A stretch of 64,000 nt of DNA from Monoplex corrugatus (GCA_030674185.1 JAPXFY010000022.1:36211540-36275539); one strand, 5' to 3'; counted from the stretch's first letter, positions 10,904 through 23,183 are shown. Numbers and translations are program-made. The notes: generated by a model from the letters alone, not told the origin.

Positions 10904-13313
10904 CATCATCATCATCATCAGTCCCGTAGTCTGGTTGACCGTTGGGGCACCACTGAAGATTTTGCAACCAACTTCCTCCACTCCTCACGGTCCTCAGCTT
11001 TCCGCAGAATGATATTCCATTCAAGGCCAGTCCACTCTCTGATATTGTCTTCCCATCTTTTTCTCTGTCTGCCTCTTCGTCTCCCTCCCTGAACTGTTCC
11101 CTGCAAGACGGTCTTGGCCAGTCCAGATGATCGTGTGACGTGCCCGTACCACCTCAGTTTGCGTCTTTTCACTGAGGTCAGGTCTTTCATACGGCCCGAT
11201 GGCGTTTTCGATTCGGGTTTTCGCTTCCTTACTGGTTATATGATCTTTGTACAAGATACCAAGGAGTTTGCGGAAGCATCTCATCTCCATTGCCTGTATC
11301 CTTCTTTCAATGTCTGCTGTTATGGTCCATGTTTCGCATGCATACAAAAATATTGACATGACCAGGAAACGCATCAGTCTGATCTTGGAGCCGATAGCGA
11401 TATTCTTGTCGTTCCAGATGACTTTTAGCTTGGTCATTGCAGCTGTGGTCTGGGCAATCCTGGAAAGTACTTCGGGCTTTGATCCTTCATCTGATACTAT
11501 AGCTCCCAGATATTTAAATCTATGGACGGTCTCAAGTTTCTTGTTGTCTATGGTATTATTTGTCATCAACTGGGTTTTCTCTGCACTGATCTGCATGCCA
11601 TATGCTGTGGAGGCCTCATCAAGATGTTTTATCAAGCTGACTATGTCTTGCTCTTGCCCAGCTAGTCCGTCAATGTCGTCAGCAAAACGCAAGTTTGTGA
11701 TTGTTCTACCTCCGATGCTGACTGTTCCCTCGTGGTCTTCAAGTGCGTCAGCCATTATTCTCTCTAAGAAGATGTTAAAGAGAGTGGAGGAGAGCAGGCA
11801 TCCTTGGCGAACTCCAACTGTGGTTCGGAACCATTCTCCTAAGTTGTTGTCATGGTAGACTGCACTGGTCGCCTTTTCGTAGAGGCATTCTATGGTTCTG
11901 ATCAGGTTGGCATTGATGTTGTACAGCCTCATGGTTGCCCACAAGGCTGCGTGCCAAACTCTGTTGAATGCCTTCTTGAAGTCCACGAAGACGTGGTAAA
12001 GGCCTTGCTGGTGTTGCAGGTATTTCTCACAGAGCAATCTGAGGTTGAAAATTTGCTCTGTGGTACTTCTTCCTGGTCTGAAACCTGCCTCCTCTTCTTT
12101 TATTATCTCCTCAGCTTGTGGCTTCAGTCTACTCAGAAGGATTTTTAGCATGACTTTACTTGGATGGCTGATCAGGCTGATGGTACGGTAGTTTGGGCAT
12201 AGTTGTAGGTTGCCTTTCTTCGGGAGAGTGATGATCAGGGACTGGGTCCAAGGTGTTGGCCACTCACCTGTCCGCCAGATCTTATTGCAGATGATGAGTA
12301 ACATATCTATCATGGCCTCTCCTCCTGCCTGGACCAGTTCTGAGAGAATGTTGTCCACTCCTACCGACTTGCCTTTCTTCAATGATTTTACTGCAGCTTC
12401 AACTTCTTCTCGCACGATGGGGTAGCTGTTGTTGTTGGTTGGTGGAGGAACGTCTAGCACCTTGGGATCTCCTGTTGTTGTGTGTGTGTATAATTCGGAG
12501 CAGTACTCTGTCCACCTCTGCAGAATCTCTTGATCTTCTGTGAGACATTTCCCTGCTTTGTTCTGTATGTAGTGGTTCTGCCTTGTTTTGAGCTTGTTAG
12601 TCCTTTCACAAGCTGGCAGGCTTTCTTGCTGTTATTTTTCTGCAGGTTTGCTTCGATATCTTGGCATTGTTCTTCAATCCATGTTTCCTTTGCTTTCCTT
12701 CATGCCTTCTTTAACTTGTTGGTTGGCTATTATTATTATTAGTTTAGCTCCTTCATCCGTACTCTTCTTTTGCTTTAGTTCTCTGCGTTTGTCGCTCAGC
12801 TTTAGTACTTCTTCCGTGACCCAGGGCATCTTTGTTGGTCGGTGTTTTCCAAGGATGTCGTTGGCTGCTTCGGTCACGGCAGTGTTGAAGTTGTTGATCA
12901 GAGTGTCTACTTCGGTGTCCCCATTGTCAAGGACGAGGAGAGGAGCAAACTTCCCTCCTATCGTTGTTTGGAAGTTTTCAACTATGTTGGGGTCTTTGAG
13001 CTTCTCAAGATTGAACTTAATTCTTATGTTGCCCTGTTTCTTCATCTTCTGGAGGCGGAGTTTGAAGGTCATCATTACAAGCTCATGATCGCTTCCAATG
13101 TCGCCTCCTGGAAAGCTCCTGGTCTTTGCGATGTTAAAACTTGACTGGAAGCGTCTTTTAACCATGATGTGGCGCTTGGAGTGTGTCGCTTGGAGCCAGC
13201 ACGTGAGAGATTTAGAGGAGGACGAGGACCAGTGATGCCCGTCCACCCTACCAGGTAGAGTGCAGCAGCCAGACATCAAAGGTACTACCTCTATCCATAG
13301 CCCCCTACACCCC
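10904..13313 (-). mobile_element. Non-LTR retrotransposon family G, 5'-truncated, inserted in family A
   Basis: On the minus strand it begins within the end of the endonuclease domain (IGSDHELVMMTF at about 13100) and runs through the reverse transcriptase to a (GAT)n tail. The tail appears on the plus strand as ATCATCATC at 10902-10919. AGAATTATGAT occurs on both sides (10893-10903 and 13314-13324), an 11-bp target-site duplication, and deleting the insert rejoins family A as PRIMIATFNG. The frame is broken between 12460 and 12740, where a TTATTATTA run has grown, and again near 11175. The 5' end (about 13190-13313) has no recognisable coding. Confidence 0.9.
11021..12460 (-). pseudogene. 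Family G reverse transcriptase ORF, 479 codons
   Basis: The reverse-transcriptase motifs are in order: LPKKGNLQLCPNYRTISLIS, EEAGFRPGRSTTEQIFNLR, the catalytic Asp of VFVDFKKAFNRVWH, GVRQGCLLSSTLFNIFLE and LRFADDIDGLAG. Then come a thumb-like region and FLYACETWT. The usual AFDRV is AFNRV here. The last 60 or so codons are out of frame: the expected continuation with RKLRWYGHVTR and RWEDNIREWTGLEW is in another frame at 10918-11190. The protein is therefore likely non-functional. The exact clade is uncertain; RTE-like or jockey-like are both possible. Confidence 0.85.
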
Positions 13314-14249
13314 AGAATTATGATAGCTACTTTCAACGGAAATCCTCAAACCTCGATAGTCTCCTGTGGTCCCACTAATGTAAGTGATGAAGTGGAAGTC
13401 GAAAGATTCTATCAGGACTTAACATCAGTCACCAGACAAGTCCCGAAGCACAACATCCTCATTATTGGTGGCGACTTCAATGCACAACTTGGAAACCTTG
13501 ATGGCTTCAAATATGCATATATCACTCTCAGACTAACAGAAACGGCTCTATGCTAAAAGACTATCTCAATGAAAACAATCTTTTATGCCTCAACACTCTA
13601 TACCAGAAAAGACCAGGTCAGCTATGGACACACAAAATTCCAAATGGGAGCAAAGCACAACTCGATTACATTATTATCAATAAGAAATGGAAAAACAGTG
13701 CAAAAAAATAGCAAAACATTCAACTCGTTTGTCAGTGTTGCATCAGACCACCGCATCGTTTCTGCTCGACTTCGGATTGAGCCTTCGAGCAAATAAAAAG
13801 AAATCTTGCAACACTACTCCATATGACTGGTCAAATCTAAATGACAACCCTGAAATTCGTAATATCTTCATAACAAGGGTGAGAAATAGATTTGCTGCCC
13901 TACAAGATATAGCCTCAGCAAAGACTGCTAACATGACATACAACCACGTTGAAATGGCATGTAAAGAAACATCTGCAGACACTATCCCGCTGAAACCCAA
14001 AGTAAAAAAAACAAACTCCCTGGGTGAATGAGGAAATCTGTCAAAAACGCAAGCAACTACACGAAGCTGCACAACTAAAAGACTCTCAACCATCCCCTGA
14101 GAACATCTTTGACTTCAATAATGCTCGTGCTGCTCACCTATGAAGCAGAGCAAACGATCTACAGAGCAAGATCGACCAGATCACAAATGCTGTCAGAGGG
14201 GCAAACATCATAATGGACAATAATTAGTCAAATTCTATCAAAGGATACT

Positions 14250-16695
14250 GAGCCGTATCAGATGGCATTTTACTGGTTAGAGTGGAGGGCAATCCATTTG
14301 ATATCAGCAGCGTCCAAGTATAGTCATCAACATCCGCAAGTACCGAGAAAGAAATTGACAACTTTTATGTAGAATTAGCGACAGCCAAGGCTCAAGGAAA
14401 ACCACAGGACGTTACAAATGTAATGGGAGATTTTAATGCTGATGTGAGACAGGAAAAAGAAGACGACATAGTTGAGTACACGAAATAAAAGGGGAGAGAA
14501 ACTTGTTGAGTGGGCACAAGTAAATGAATTGATAATAGTTTGGTTCGAATAACATAACAGAAGTAAATTAACATGGATGAATCAAGGACACAGCACATAA
14601 AATTAAATTGATTACATCCTGATACATTGAGATTTAGAAATTCTCTACTGATAGCAAAAATATTGTCAGGCGCAGATCGCAACATTGACCATAGTCATTG
14701 GGAAAAATGTAGGTTGAAACTCAAGAGAAGAAACCAAACCAAAAACAAATCAAAGTAAATCTTGGCCTTCTAAAGACAGGTGAATCAATAGGTGCAAACT
14801 GTAGCGTATCTGTTCAAAATAAATTCAGTGCTCTGGAAAATGTTGGGGACAGTGAGGAACAATGGACAAATTTGAAAAACTCAATAAGTGAAGCTTGTGA
14901 AAAGATCCCTAGAGTGGAAAGAAAAGCAAAGAAGAATTGAATGACAAAAGGATTTTAAAATTTGATGGATGAACGTAGGAAGATACAAGAAAAAGAGGAA
15001 GATACAAAAGGATAGATCAAGTAATCAGGAATAATTAAACTTGGCTAGAAACAACATGCAAAGAAATAGAAGATCAAAACAGGCCCTGAATTTATGTACA
15101 GAAATATTGAAGAAAGTACAGGAAAATGACATGCACATCAACTAGTTGCTCACAATCAAAAGACGGTACGATTGTTATGGAAAAAGACAAAATATAAGAT
15201 AGATGGGAAGAGTACATAAAAATCTTTTCGACGATGACAGAAAGGAAGCACTTAAGAAAGAACGTTGAAAGACCAGTAATGAAAAATTAAGTTAAAACAG
15301 AGCTGAAAAAGATGAAACTGCAAAAAACCCCAGAACCACACAATATTACCATAGAAATGATCGAGGCCCTGGATGAATTTGGTATTGAAAAAATAACAAT
15401 CCTCCCAAAAGAAATTTGGGATACCTGAAAAATACCTAAAGATATGTCATAATCAATTTTCATTGCATTTCCAAACAAAGCAGGGGCTGTAGAATGCTAG
15501 CTCCATCGTACAATCAGCTTGATGAGCCATGTGACAAAGATTCTATTGAAAATAATCATGATAAGAACAAGGAGCAGAATTAAACCAGAAATAGCAGAAG
15601 AACAATTTGGAATGCCGTATAAGTCCTAAGAACTCTCATAGAAAAAAATGAGTTGAGCAAGGAGTTACATTTGTGTTTTGTTGATTATACCAAGGTTTTT
15701 GATCGGGTAAGACACGAAGAATTGATCAACCAAATGGAAAGGATCAAATGTTGATTGAAAAGATCTAAGAATAAGAAAGATTATGTACTGGGAACAAACA
15801 GCAGCAATGAGTGTAGAAAATGATATCAGCTATTTCCTAAATACCAAAAAAGGATCCGACAAGGATGTGTTCTGTTACAAGATTTGTTTTCACTTTACAG
15901 TGAAATGACAATGCCCTGGGATATAGATTGGAGGAAATACGTTCTTTGTGATGCAGATGACACTATTCTAACTGCAGAGAATGGAAAAGACCTACAAAAT
16001 CTTGTGAATATAATAGAAATAGAAAGCAGAAATAAAGGGCTGGAGCTAAATAGCAAGAAGATTGAAGTCATGGTAATCAGTAAAAAACAAAAAATCCTCT
16101 CATGCAATATAACACCAAATGGCACAACACTGAGACAAGTTGATAAATTTAAATATCTGGGAACAGTCATCTCACCGGACGGCAGATGCACATTACATGT
16201 AGAGATAACTAGCAGAACCGGCCAAGCTAAAACATTATTCAAGAAAATGAAAAGCATTCTTGCCAACGATCACTTGTCAATTAATATCAGGAAGGGAGTT
16301 CTTCAACACGCGAAGTCAGAACAAGATTGAGGCAGCGGAAATGTGATTTATAAGAAAAATGTTGAGTTCCATGGACAGCAGAGAAAACAAACGAGACAGT
16401 CTTGAAAGAAGCAAACACAACAAGAACATTAATGACGAAGATTAGGAAAAGACACACAACATTATTCTATGACATTTTATGAGGCAAGAGAAATTTGAGC
16501 ACATAGTAACAACAGGAAAGATGGGAGGAAAAAGAGCACCAGGTAGACCGAGGGAGAAAATATTCGATTGATTTGCAGAGTAGATGAAAACAGAAAGGGT
16601 GGGAGATATACTTGCAGCCATATATATATATATATATGTACATGTGTTCGCCAACGCCATGCAGCAGGGCTCACGATGATGATGATAAAAGAATT
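14250..16695 (+). mobile_element. Non-LTR retrotransposon family B, decayed copy 1
   Basis: Broken plus-strand frames read an endonuclease (ILLVRVEGNPFDISSVQV, NVMGDFNADVRQEKEDDIVE), then a reverse transcriptase ([19 protein letters not shown] at about 15670, a degraded YADD box at about 15950 and FKYLGTVISPDGRCT), ending in a (GATGATGAT) tail at about 16675. One long frame remains at 15884-16330. Near 16618 a short (TA)n replaces part of the conserved 3' end. Stops throughout show it is dead. Other copies: 36315-38480, 36628-37465, 44640-46075 and 47096-47236. Confidence 0.85.
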
Positions 16696-16795
16696 CAAGC
16701 TATTAGGCGAGCTAACCACACTCCATTATGTTGTTGCTCAGTCTGTATCATTGGTGGGCGTACACGCTGGGTGTTTTCATGTTTCCATAAGCTGT

Positions 16796-16850
16796 GGACA
16801 TCACTTACGGAATCCTCAACGTACATCACTTACGGAATCTTCAATGTACA
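16796..16850. repeat. 24-bp tandem duplication
   Basis: CATCACTTACGGAATC followed by CTCAACGTA or TTCAATGTA occurs twice in direct succession. Confidence 0.8.
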
Positions 16851-16863
16851 TAGTTTGATATTC

Positions 16864-17018
16864 TGCATACATGTACATACACGAAGGGGCTTAGACACCA
16901 GCAGGTGTGCACTCAAGTTGACCTGGGAGATGGGAAAACTCCATCATTTACCCAGCAGGCAGATCAAACACACGACCTTCCCGCTGCAAGTCCCACATGT
17001 ACCTACTTGACTATCGCC
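16864..17018 (-). mobile_element. tRNA-derived SINE
   Basis: The minus strand starts with a degenerate tRNA-like head: GGCGATAGTCAAGTAGG with a box A match (TAGTCAAGTAGG), then GGTCGTGTGTTTGATC as a weak box B. The body contains ACCTGGGAGATG-like sequence on the plus strand and ends near GTACATACACGAAGGGGC. The layout matches a SINE type I recall as common in molluscs; the head is too mutated to be a tRNA. Confidence 0.6.
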
Positions 17019-17420
17019 TTCATTGATAGAGGTGAAGAAAAATCATGGCTGGCGATATGTGCCTTTTCTCACTGCACTTTTAAGTGAAATAGTGAACGTC
17101 TGCACACATTAGTTCCAACCATACTAAATAATTCTAGTCATATATACATGTACATCTTCTGGACCACTTACTAAATTCACACCGACCAACCAAAAACACA
17201 CCACACCTTACTTATTGCATTTTGACACCGTCGCTTTCACATACTGATCTTTCCCTTCTTTAGTTTGCTGGGCATGTTTCAACACAGTCAAATCAAATAA
17301 AAAATAGAAAAGCACAAAATCAAATGTCTTTTTAGCAGTTATTTTCAATTATGCCTTCGTCAAAACAGCTGTTGACTAAATCAAAAATCTTCAAAAAGTT
17401 GTTAAATTAAATAGGACATT
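17019..17420. other. No gene seen
   Basis: Non-coding gap between the SINE and the family A reverse-transcriptase debris. Confidence 0.5.
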
Positions 17421-18200
17421 CTTTGAACAAAGCAATCAACGTGTATCACAGGTTTAAGAACAGGAAGACAATGCACGGATGCAAATTCACATACCACCAA
17501 CTTTATGAGAAAGCATGTGAATATCAGAAACGACTTCACCTTGCCTTTGGGATCAGAGAAAAGGCATTTGACCGTGTAAACAGAATGAAACTTTGGAAAG
17601 TCTCAGAGAGTCATACATGTTTAAGGACCAGCTTTTCGACAACATAGGAGCAATCTATGCAAATAAAGTGCTGTAAGGACTTCAAGCAGATTTTTTTTCA
17701 ACTGGTTCCAAGTAACATCTAGGATCTGATAAGCTGTGGTCTATCACCTGTCCTCTTCATAATCTATGTGGAAAAAATATTCCAGAGCAAACTTTGATCC
17801 AGCAGCTCACGATAAATTTGTATTCACTGATGGCCAAGCAGAAATGAACTATGACAAAACATAGCTGCAAAAACACGCAAACAAGTTAAACAACAGCTGT
17901 GAAAACTAAAGTATAACCAGCAAGACAGAAGTTAGGTCAGTAGAACGAACATTTGCAAACTAAACGTCAGAATCAAAAGGCAACAACTTAATTAATCAAG
18001 CTTCATAATTTAGGTTCTTGGGAAGCTTGTTTACTGAAGATAAGAAAATTAACAGAGAAATTAAGCCCAGAGTCTGAAAGGCAAATGCTGTAAGTTACAA
18101 TCCTTCACCCCTTCTACAACTCTCAAGCATCGCCGTGGAATCAAACACCAGGTTGTCTGGAGCAAGTCCATTTATTATTTTGTGCATCAGCATCTATTGG

Positions 18201-18352
18201 TAGAAAGAAACTCTAGGGAGAGCTAGACAACAGAAGGTCTTCAGAGAAGTAACCCCCTTTAGACAAGTGTTTCGGCCCTGAATTCCTTACACTCTCGGGG
18301 GGCCGGGCCACATCCAGGTCATGACTCCTGGATGCCCTTCTGCTGTTGTCTA
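18201..18352 (-). repeat. RLE element terminal repeat R, downstream copy
   Basis: Exactly 152 bp, near-identical to 21814-21965, 30507-30658 and 34270-34421. On the element strand it starts TAGACAACAGCAGAAGG and ends GAGTTTCTTTCTA. Confidence 0.95.
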
Positions 18353-18369
18353 TTTTTATTTTTATTTTT

Positions 18370-18447
18370 CCCACGCCGGGGAGCGAACCTGGGCGATTCT
18401 GCGCTTCAGAACTGCGGTACGCGGTTTTACCAATGTGCTAACGGGGC
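18370..18447 (-). other. tRNA-like module of the RLE element
   Basis: On the minus strand: CCCCGTTAGCACATTGG with a box A match, then CCCAGGTTCGCTCCCCGG with a near-perfect box B, followed by the A-rich tail. It sits between the element's 3' untranslated region and its downstream terminal repeat. It is degraded as a tRNA and is probably a tRNA-derived 3' module, not a working tRNA gene. Confidence 0.75.
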
Positions 18448-18467
18448 ACACATCATCTGTAGGGAAT

Positions 18468-21428
18468 TTAATCCTTATGAAGTTCACTTTTGGTTCCTCC
18501 TTGCCCAGATCCAGCTTGAGCTCCTTTCAGACCTGCTTTATTCAGGGTGCTGGCAAGACCGGCGTATTTTTCGGTCTTGTAGATATGTGCTTCTTCCATT
18601 CTGCTTTCGTATGGCACAGTGAGTTCTATCAGAATCACTTGTTTCGAGGAGTCAGAGTGGAGAGCGATGTCTGGTCTCATGCCTGTCTTGCTGATGACAT
18701 CTGGGTAATTTCTCCACTCTGGGAGGTCTGCTGTACACTCCCAGTCGACTGCTCCATCCAGAAGACCCTTTGGCAATGTGCTGGTTGTCATAGCACTTTC
18801 GGGCCAGACCTGTTTCCCTCCTGCTTTGTAGAACGTTGTCATAGCAATTGGTGCGTTTGGGGTCATGGTTTTTTCGCTATCCACGTCTGTGATCACTTTC
18901 AGAACTTGGTTGTGCCTCCATGTATACCTTCCTTGGGCTAGCGCTACTTTGCAAGAGCTTAGGACATGTTCCACTGTTTGTTTCTTCTGACAGAGCGGAC
19001 ATGCTGGGTCGTCTGATTTCCCCCATTTCACTAAGTTTGCATTCGAGGGGAGCAGGTCATATACAGATCTGAGGAGGAAGCTTATCCTTAGAGGAGCCAT
19101 GTGCCACATATCGTTCCAGCTGAGACTTCTTTGGAGTGCACTGTCCCATGTTGTCCATTGCCCCTGTTGACCTTGCTGGACTGCCTTCTGCACTCTTTTG
19201 ACATCTTCTTCTTCCTTCAATTCCTGTATGATCATGTCTCTTTTTTCCTTCCCTTTGGCTTTGGACCACCACTGCATTTTTGTTGCTCCCAGTCCCTGTC
19301 TGTTGGTTTGCGTGTGCCCAATTATTTCTTTGATGCTGAGGTTTCTCTTGGCATTGTTTACAGCCTCTTGGACTTTCCACTTTCTGCCAGTTCTCAGCTT
19401 TGGATGAACTGATCTCACGATATTGTCTTCCGATTCCTCCAGCATGCTCAACAGTCTTGCTTTTCCAACTTTGTATTCCTCCACTATGGATTTGAGAGGT
19501 AGCTTCAGCATTGCTTGACGACAGTAGAATGCAACATCAGTGAGACCAGGTGGGACACCGAGCCATTTTCTTGTGTATTTGTTGATTTTGGCTTCCATTG
19601 CTTCGACTGTGCTGGTGCAAATGTTATAGATTAGCAGTGGCCACAGCAGCTTTGGTATCAGCATGAACTGTAGACACCAGACTTTGTATTTGCCTGGCAG
19701 TCCGCAGTTATCTATTTTCTTCAGGCCTTCTTCTGCTGTTTGCTTGGTTTCACATCCCCTTTGTGCGTCTTTCAGGGAGTCATCATACCATCTTCCGAGA
19801 CTTTTTACTGGCTCTTCTGTGACAGTGGGGATGGCTTGGTTGGCTACCATGAATTTGACTGAATCTGCCACTTTTCCTTTTCGCAGTGAGAGACTTCGGG
19901 ATTTCTTAGGTTTGAACCTCATTCTTGAAGAGGCCACCAGCTCATCCAGCTGCTTTAAGATTTGGTGTGTCTCTTCCTCATCCGTGGACAAGACTGTTGT
20001 GTCATCCATGAAAGCTTTCAGAGGAGGCATTTGGTATCCATCTCCCAGATTCACTGGACCTGAATTCTTCATTGCAGCTTTCAAGATGACTTCCATTGCC
20101 AACACGAACAGTATGGGAGAGATTGCACAGCCCATTGCAATGCCCACCTCTAGGTCTATCCAGTCCGTGGTGTATTCTTTGGTAGAGAACCGCATTGAGA
20201 ACCCTTGGAAATACTTCCTCAGCATTGTTCGGATGTTTTCTGGGATGTGATACATTTTAAGAGCCAGCTGGATCATATCGTGTGGAACTGATCCATATGC
20301 ATTCGCCAGATCAAGCCAAACTACGTCAATGTCTCTCTTCTCTGTTCTTGCTTTTTGGATGGCATCCCAAATCAACGTGGCATGTTCCAAGCATCCAGGC
20401 ATTCCTGGTATGCCTCCCTTTTGGACTGACATATCCAGATACTTGTTTTCAGTCAGGTATTTTGTCAATCTTGCTGCCATAACAGAGAAGAAGATTTTCC
20501 CCTCGACGTTCAGAAGTGATATTGGCCTGAACTGATTGATGCTGCTGGAGTTCTGCTCCTTCGGAATGTACACTCCTTCAGCTCTCATCCATTGGTCGCT
20601 GATCTTCTGGTTCCTCCATGCTGATCGAATCATCTTGTGGAGCCACTCGAGCACTTTTGGGCATTTCTTGTAGAGCAGGTATGGTATTCCGTTTGGTCCA
20701 GGTGCTGACTTGGCTCTGGCTTTCTTTACTACGTTCTTCACTTCATCCAGTGTTGGTGGTTTGTTATTGAATTTTCCTTCTGGCGCTGCAGGCCAAACCA
20801 GATTCTGGATTTCAAGTGGTGCCTCGCGCTGAGAATCGGAATATGTTTCCCTGAGATGCTGCTCTAGGGTTTCCTTGCCCACTGTGAGAGTCCCTGATTT
20901 GGGTTGTTCAAACAGCTTTCTTGCAAAGTCAAAGGGATCTTTGAAGAAACGATCTTGAGTCTTCTTCTTTTTGCTCTTTCTTCGCCTTGCTGATTCCACT
21001 TTGCTGAGAGCATTGTGTTTGGCCTTCAGATCTTTCCAGAGTTCCAGGAGCCCTTGCTTCTCGAATTCTGAGGCAGTTTTCATTCGCTTTTTAAGCTTCC
21101 TTTTCTCCCTCCGGATGCTCTCCATCTGTTGCTGTCTTCTGGATTTCTGGGGAGGCGTTTTTGTCTTTGGCTGCTTCACTCCATAAGTGTCCCTGCAGAT
21201 AGAGTATATGATGTCTCCGTATGTGTCAAGTTTGTGTTCCAGCGTACTGTTCCCTATTAGCGCATTCAGCTTAAGGACAAGTTCCTCATCTAATTTCTCC
21301 CATTGTTCTTTTGCACCGGCAGGCGGCAAATTGAGTTTTCCACGTTTGGCGTTAAGAGCTTGTGCAAAATCCGCATCAGAACCGTCAGCGTGGATGTCCT
21401 TGGCACTATGGATCCTGGCCTTGGTCAT
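18468..21428 (-). pseudogene. RLE element polyprotein, 986 codons, with N- and C-terminal damage
   Basis: A reverse transcriptase of the R2 group, which copies element RNA at a nicked target. Visible in order: a Lys/Arg-rich region (residues about 100-170), FRPISLLNVEGKIFF, the catalytic Asp in VVWLDLANAYGSVPHDM, GIAMGCAISPILFVLAME, the catalytic pair in LKAFMDDTTVLST (FMDD instead of the usual F/YADD), a thumb region and the knuckle CPLCQKKQTVEHVLSSC. The C-terminus starts the endonuclease (MRPDIALHSDSSKQVILIEL) but jumps from STLNKAG to KGAQAGSG, losing the AIEVGARGF to DLMKQLA segment. The first ATG lies after the lost zinc finger because of the upstream frameshift. By eye, eight substitutions separate it from the plus-strand copy. 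Confidence 0.9.
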
Positions 21429-21813
21429 TCAACGTCTCACCTGCTATCGCAGTGCGCTGCTGCTGGTTCGTATGTGTCTTCAAACAGCCCATTTTTGTCC
21501 TGTGGATCTTCATGCCGCGTTTGGTGGTGAATCTCCTTCCACACGCACACGGAAATTCCATCTGGTCATTAATCATGATCCGTTGTGCGTTTCCAGTCGT
21601 GATGGAGTCAGTGCCGATGGATTCATCATTCTCTCCCCCTTTCGGTGAATCCTGGGAGCATCTTTCATTTAAAGAACTCGTGGCATGTTATCAAAGGCAA
21701 GGTGGGAAGCCAACCCACAAAGCCCGCAGATCTAGTCTTTCCCAGTGTCCTTCGGTCTTTCCCGAATGTCCTCCGAACTATTCCCGGAAGTCAATGGATT
21801 GACCATGTGCAGG

Positions 21814-21965
21814 TAGAAAGAAACTCTAGGGAGAGCTAGACAACAGAAGGTCTTCAGAGAAGTAACCCCCTTTAGACAAGTGTTTCGGCCCTGAATTCCT
21901 TACACTCTCGGGGGGCCGGGCCACATCCAGGTCATGACTCCTGGATGCCCTTCTGCTGTTGTCTA
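21814..21965 (-). repeat. RLE element terminal repeat R, shared by two tandem units
   Basis: 152 bp. It is the downstream repeat of the truncated unit at 21966-22477 and the upstream repeat of the full unit at 18201-21965. Confidence 0.95.
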
Positions 21966-22477
21966 TTTTTATTTTTATTTTTCCCACGCCGGGGAGCGAA
22001 CCTGCGCTTCAGAACTGCGGTACGCGGTTTTACCAATGTGCTAACGGGGCACACATCATCTGTAGGGAATTTAATCCTTATGAAGTTCACTTTTGGTTCC
22101 TCCTTGCCCAGATCCAGCTTGAGCTCCTTTCTGCTGCCTCTGCCATCGCTTTAAGGGCTCTAGTCCTCTCTTCCCAGAAATGGCGAGTTGTTTCATGAGA
22201 TCATAAGCGGAGGTGCCCACAAACCCTCTTGCCCCGACCTCTATGGCGAAGATTTTGACCCGCAGACCTGCTTTCTTCAGGGTGCTGGCAAGACCGGCGT
22301 ATTTTTCGGTCTTGTAGATATGTGCTTCTTCCATTCTGCTTTCGTATGGCACAGTGAGTTCTATCAGAATCACTTGTTTCGAGGAGTCAGAGTGGAGAGC
22401 GATGTCTGGTCTCATGCCTGTCTTGCTGATGACATCTGGGTAATTTCTCCACTCTGGGAGGTCTGCTGTACACTCCC
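21966..22477 (-). mobile_element. Truncated RLE element unit, in tandem upstream of the full copy
   Basis: The minus strand starts abruptly at the codons for ECTADLPEW, keeps an endonuclease domain through SAYDLMKQLAISGK (frame 22071-22415), then the 3' untranslated region, a tRNA-like module missing about 10 bases, the A-rich tail and the shared R. It retains the endonuclease segment that its full-length neighbour has lost. A one-base difference after ISGK shifts the last codons relative to the plus-strand copy. Confidence 0.9.
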
Positions 22478-22940
22478 TACTAAAGTCTAAGTTTCAATGG
22501 TAAAATCTTTAATAACTTACAGTCAGTTTAAAATACTAGTATTGTTAAGACGACAAGTTTTAACGTTCGTTTATACAGACAGTGAGAAGTTTGAGAACAC
22601 TGTAGTTGGCTAAATCCCGAAGGATAGCAATACACTCAACTAATTATGGGATATATGCATGAACAAAAATTATCTTGATTGCAGATTCAAAAAACTCTTT
22701 TAGATAACTAGATTTTGTTTTTTTGTTTTTGTTTGTTTGTTGTTTTGTTTTGTTTTAAAAATAGTTTTCAAAGAACAATTATTATTGTTACACCTAAACT
22801 TCCGTGACAATCAATAATTATTCTTCAAGAACCTTTTCTTTTAAAATTGGCATTTTGGGGGGATAGATTTTGCCTTTTTTGTTGTTGTTGTTATTGTTTT
22901 GTCTTGTTACAAGCATACATTGTCTTTTGTCAGTGAGGTG
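22478..22940. other. No gene seen
   Basis: AT-rich, with TTTTGTTTTTG runs at about 22715-22760 and 22875-22900. Confidence 0.5.
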
Positions 22941-23116
22941 ATTTAGTTTTCCATTCAACCATATTATTTGCATTGTCTTTTAATGATTTTGAAACATGTG
23001 TTACATCAGGGTGGTCAGTATGAATTGTATTGTCTGCAAAGATATCACAGTTAGCTTCTATATATCCTATGTAGAGATGAACACACACATACACAGTCAT
23101 ATACATATGTATATGG

Positions 23117-23118
<2 letters not shown>

Positions 23119-23168
<50 letters not shown>

Positions 23169-23183
23169 GTGCGCGCGGCGTGC

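Larger units (their letters stand above)
10512..18060 (+). mobile_element. Non-LTR retrotransposon family A, decayed and split by insertions
   Basis: Segment 1 (10512-10903) encodes the start of an apurinic-type endonuclease (IAIINVRTLQKEGQ, ICQQEHRFIHED). Segment 2 (13314-14225) continues the same protein (IMIATFNGNPQ, ILIIGGDFNAQLGNLDG, VASDHRIVSARLR) with frameshifts. A far more decayed reverse-transcriptase part (KAFDRVNRMKLWKV, then CGLSPVLFIIYVEKIFQ) follows at about 17423-17830, with only debris to about 18060. Family G splits segments 1 and 2; family B plus a SINE lie between segment 2 and the RT part. Joining the RT part to this element is inference from strand, order and missing domains. 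Confidence 0.75.
18201..21965 (-). mobile_element. R2-like RLE non-LTR retrotransposon, full-length copy, minus strand
   Basis: On the minus strand the order is: 152-bp terminal repeat R (21965-21814), 5' untranslated region, N-terminal zinc finger (about 21560-21490), reverse transcriptase, CCHC knuckle, endonuclease remnant, 3' untranslated region, tRNA-like module (18447-18370), A-rich tail as TTTTTATTTTTATT on the plus strand, and a second R (18352-18201). Compared with the plus-strand copy at 30507-34421, a 5-nt deletion near 21408-21415 puts the zinc finger out of frame, and a deletion removes the core of the endonuclease domain near 18520-18550. The upstream R is shared with a truncated unit to its right. 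Confidence 0.9.

Noticed and set aside
11114..12425. Plus-strand frames over 11.1-12.4 kb
   Set aside because: Antisense shadows of the family G reverse transcriptase.
19057..19412. Open frames antisense to the RLE polyprotein, as also at 30670-31290 and 32227-32814
   Set aside because: Shadow frames of a long coding region, with no domains of their own.
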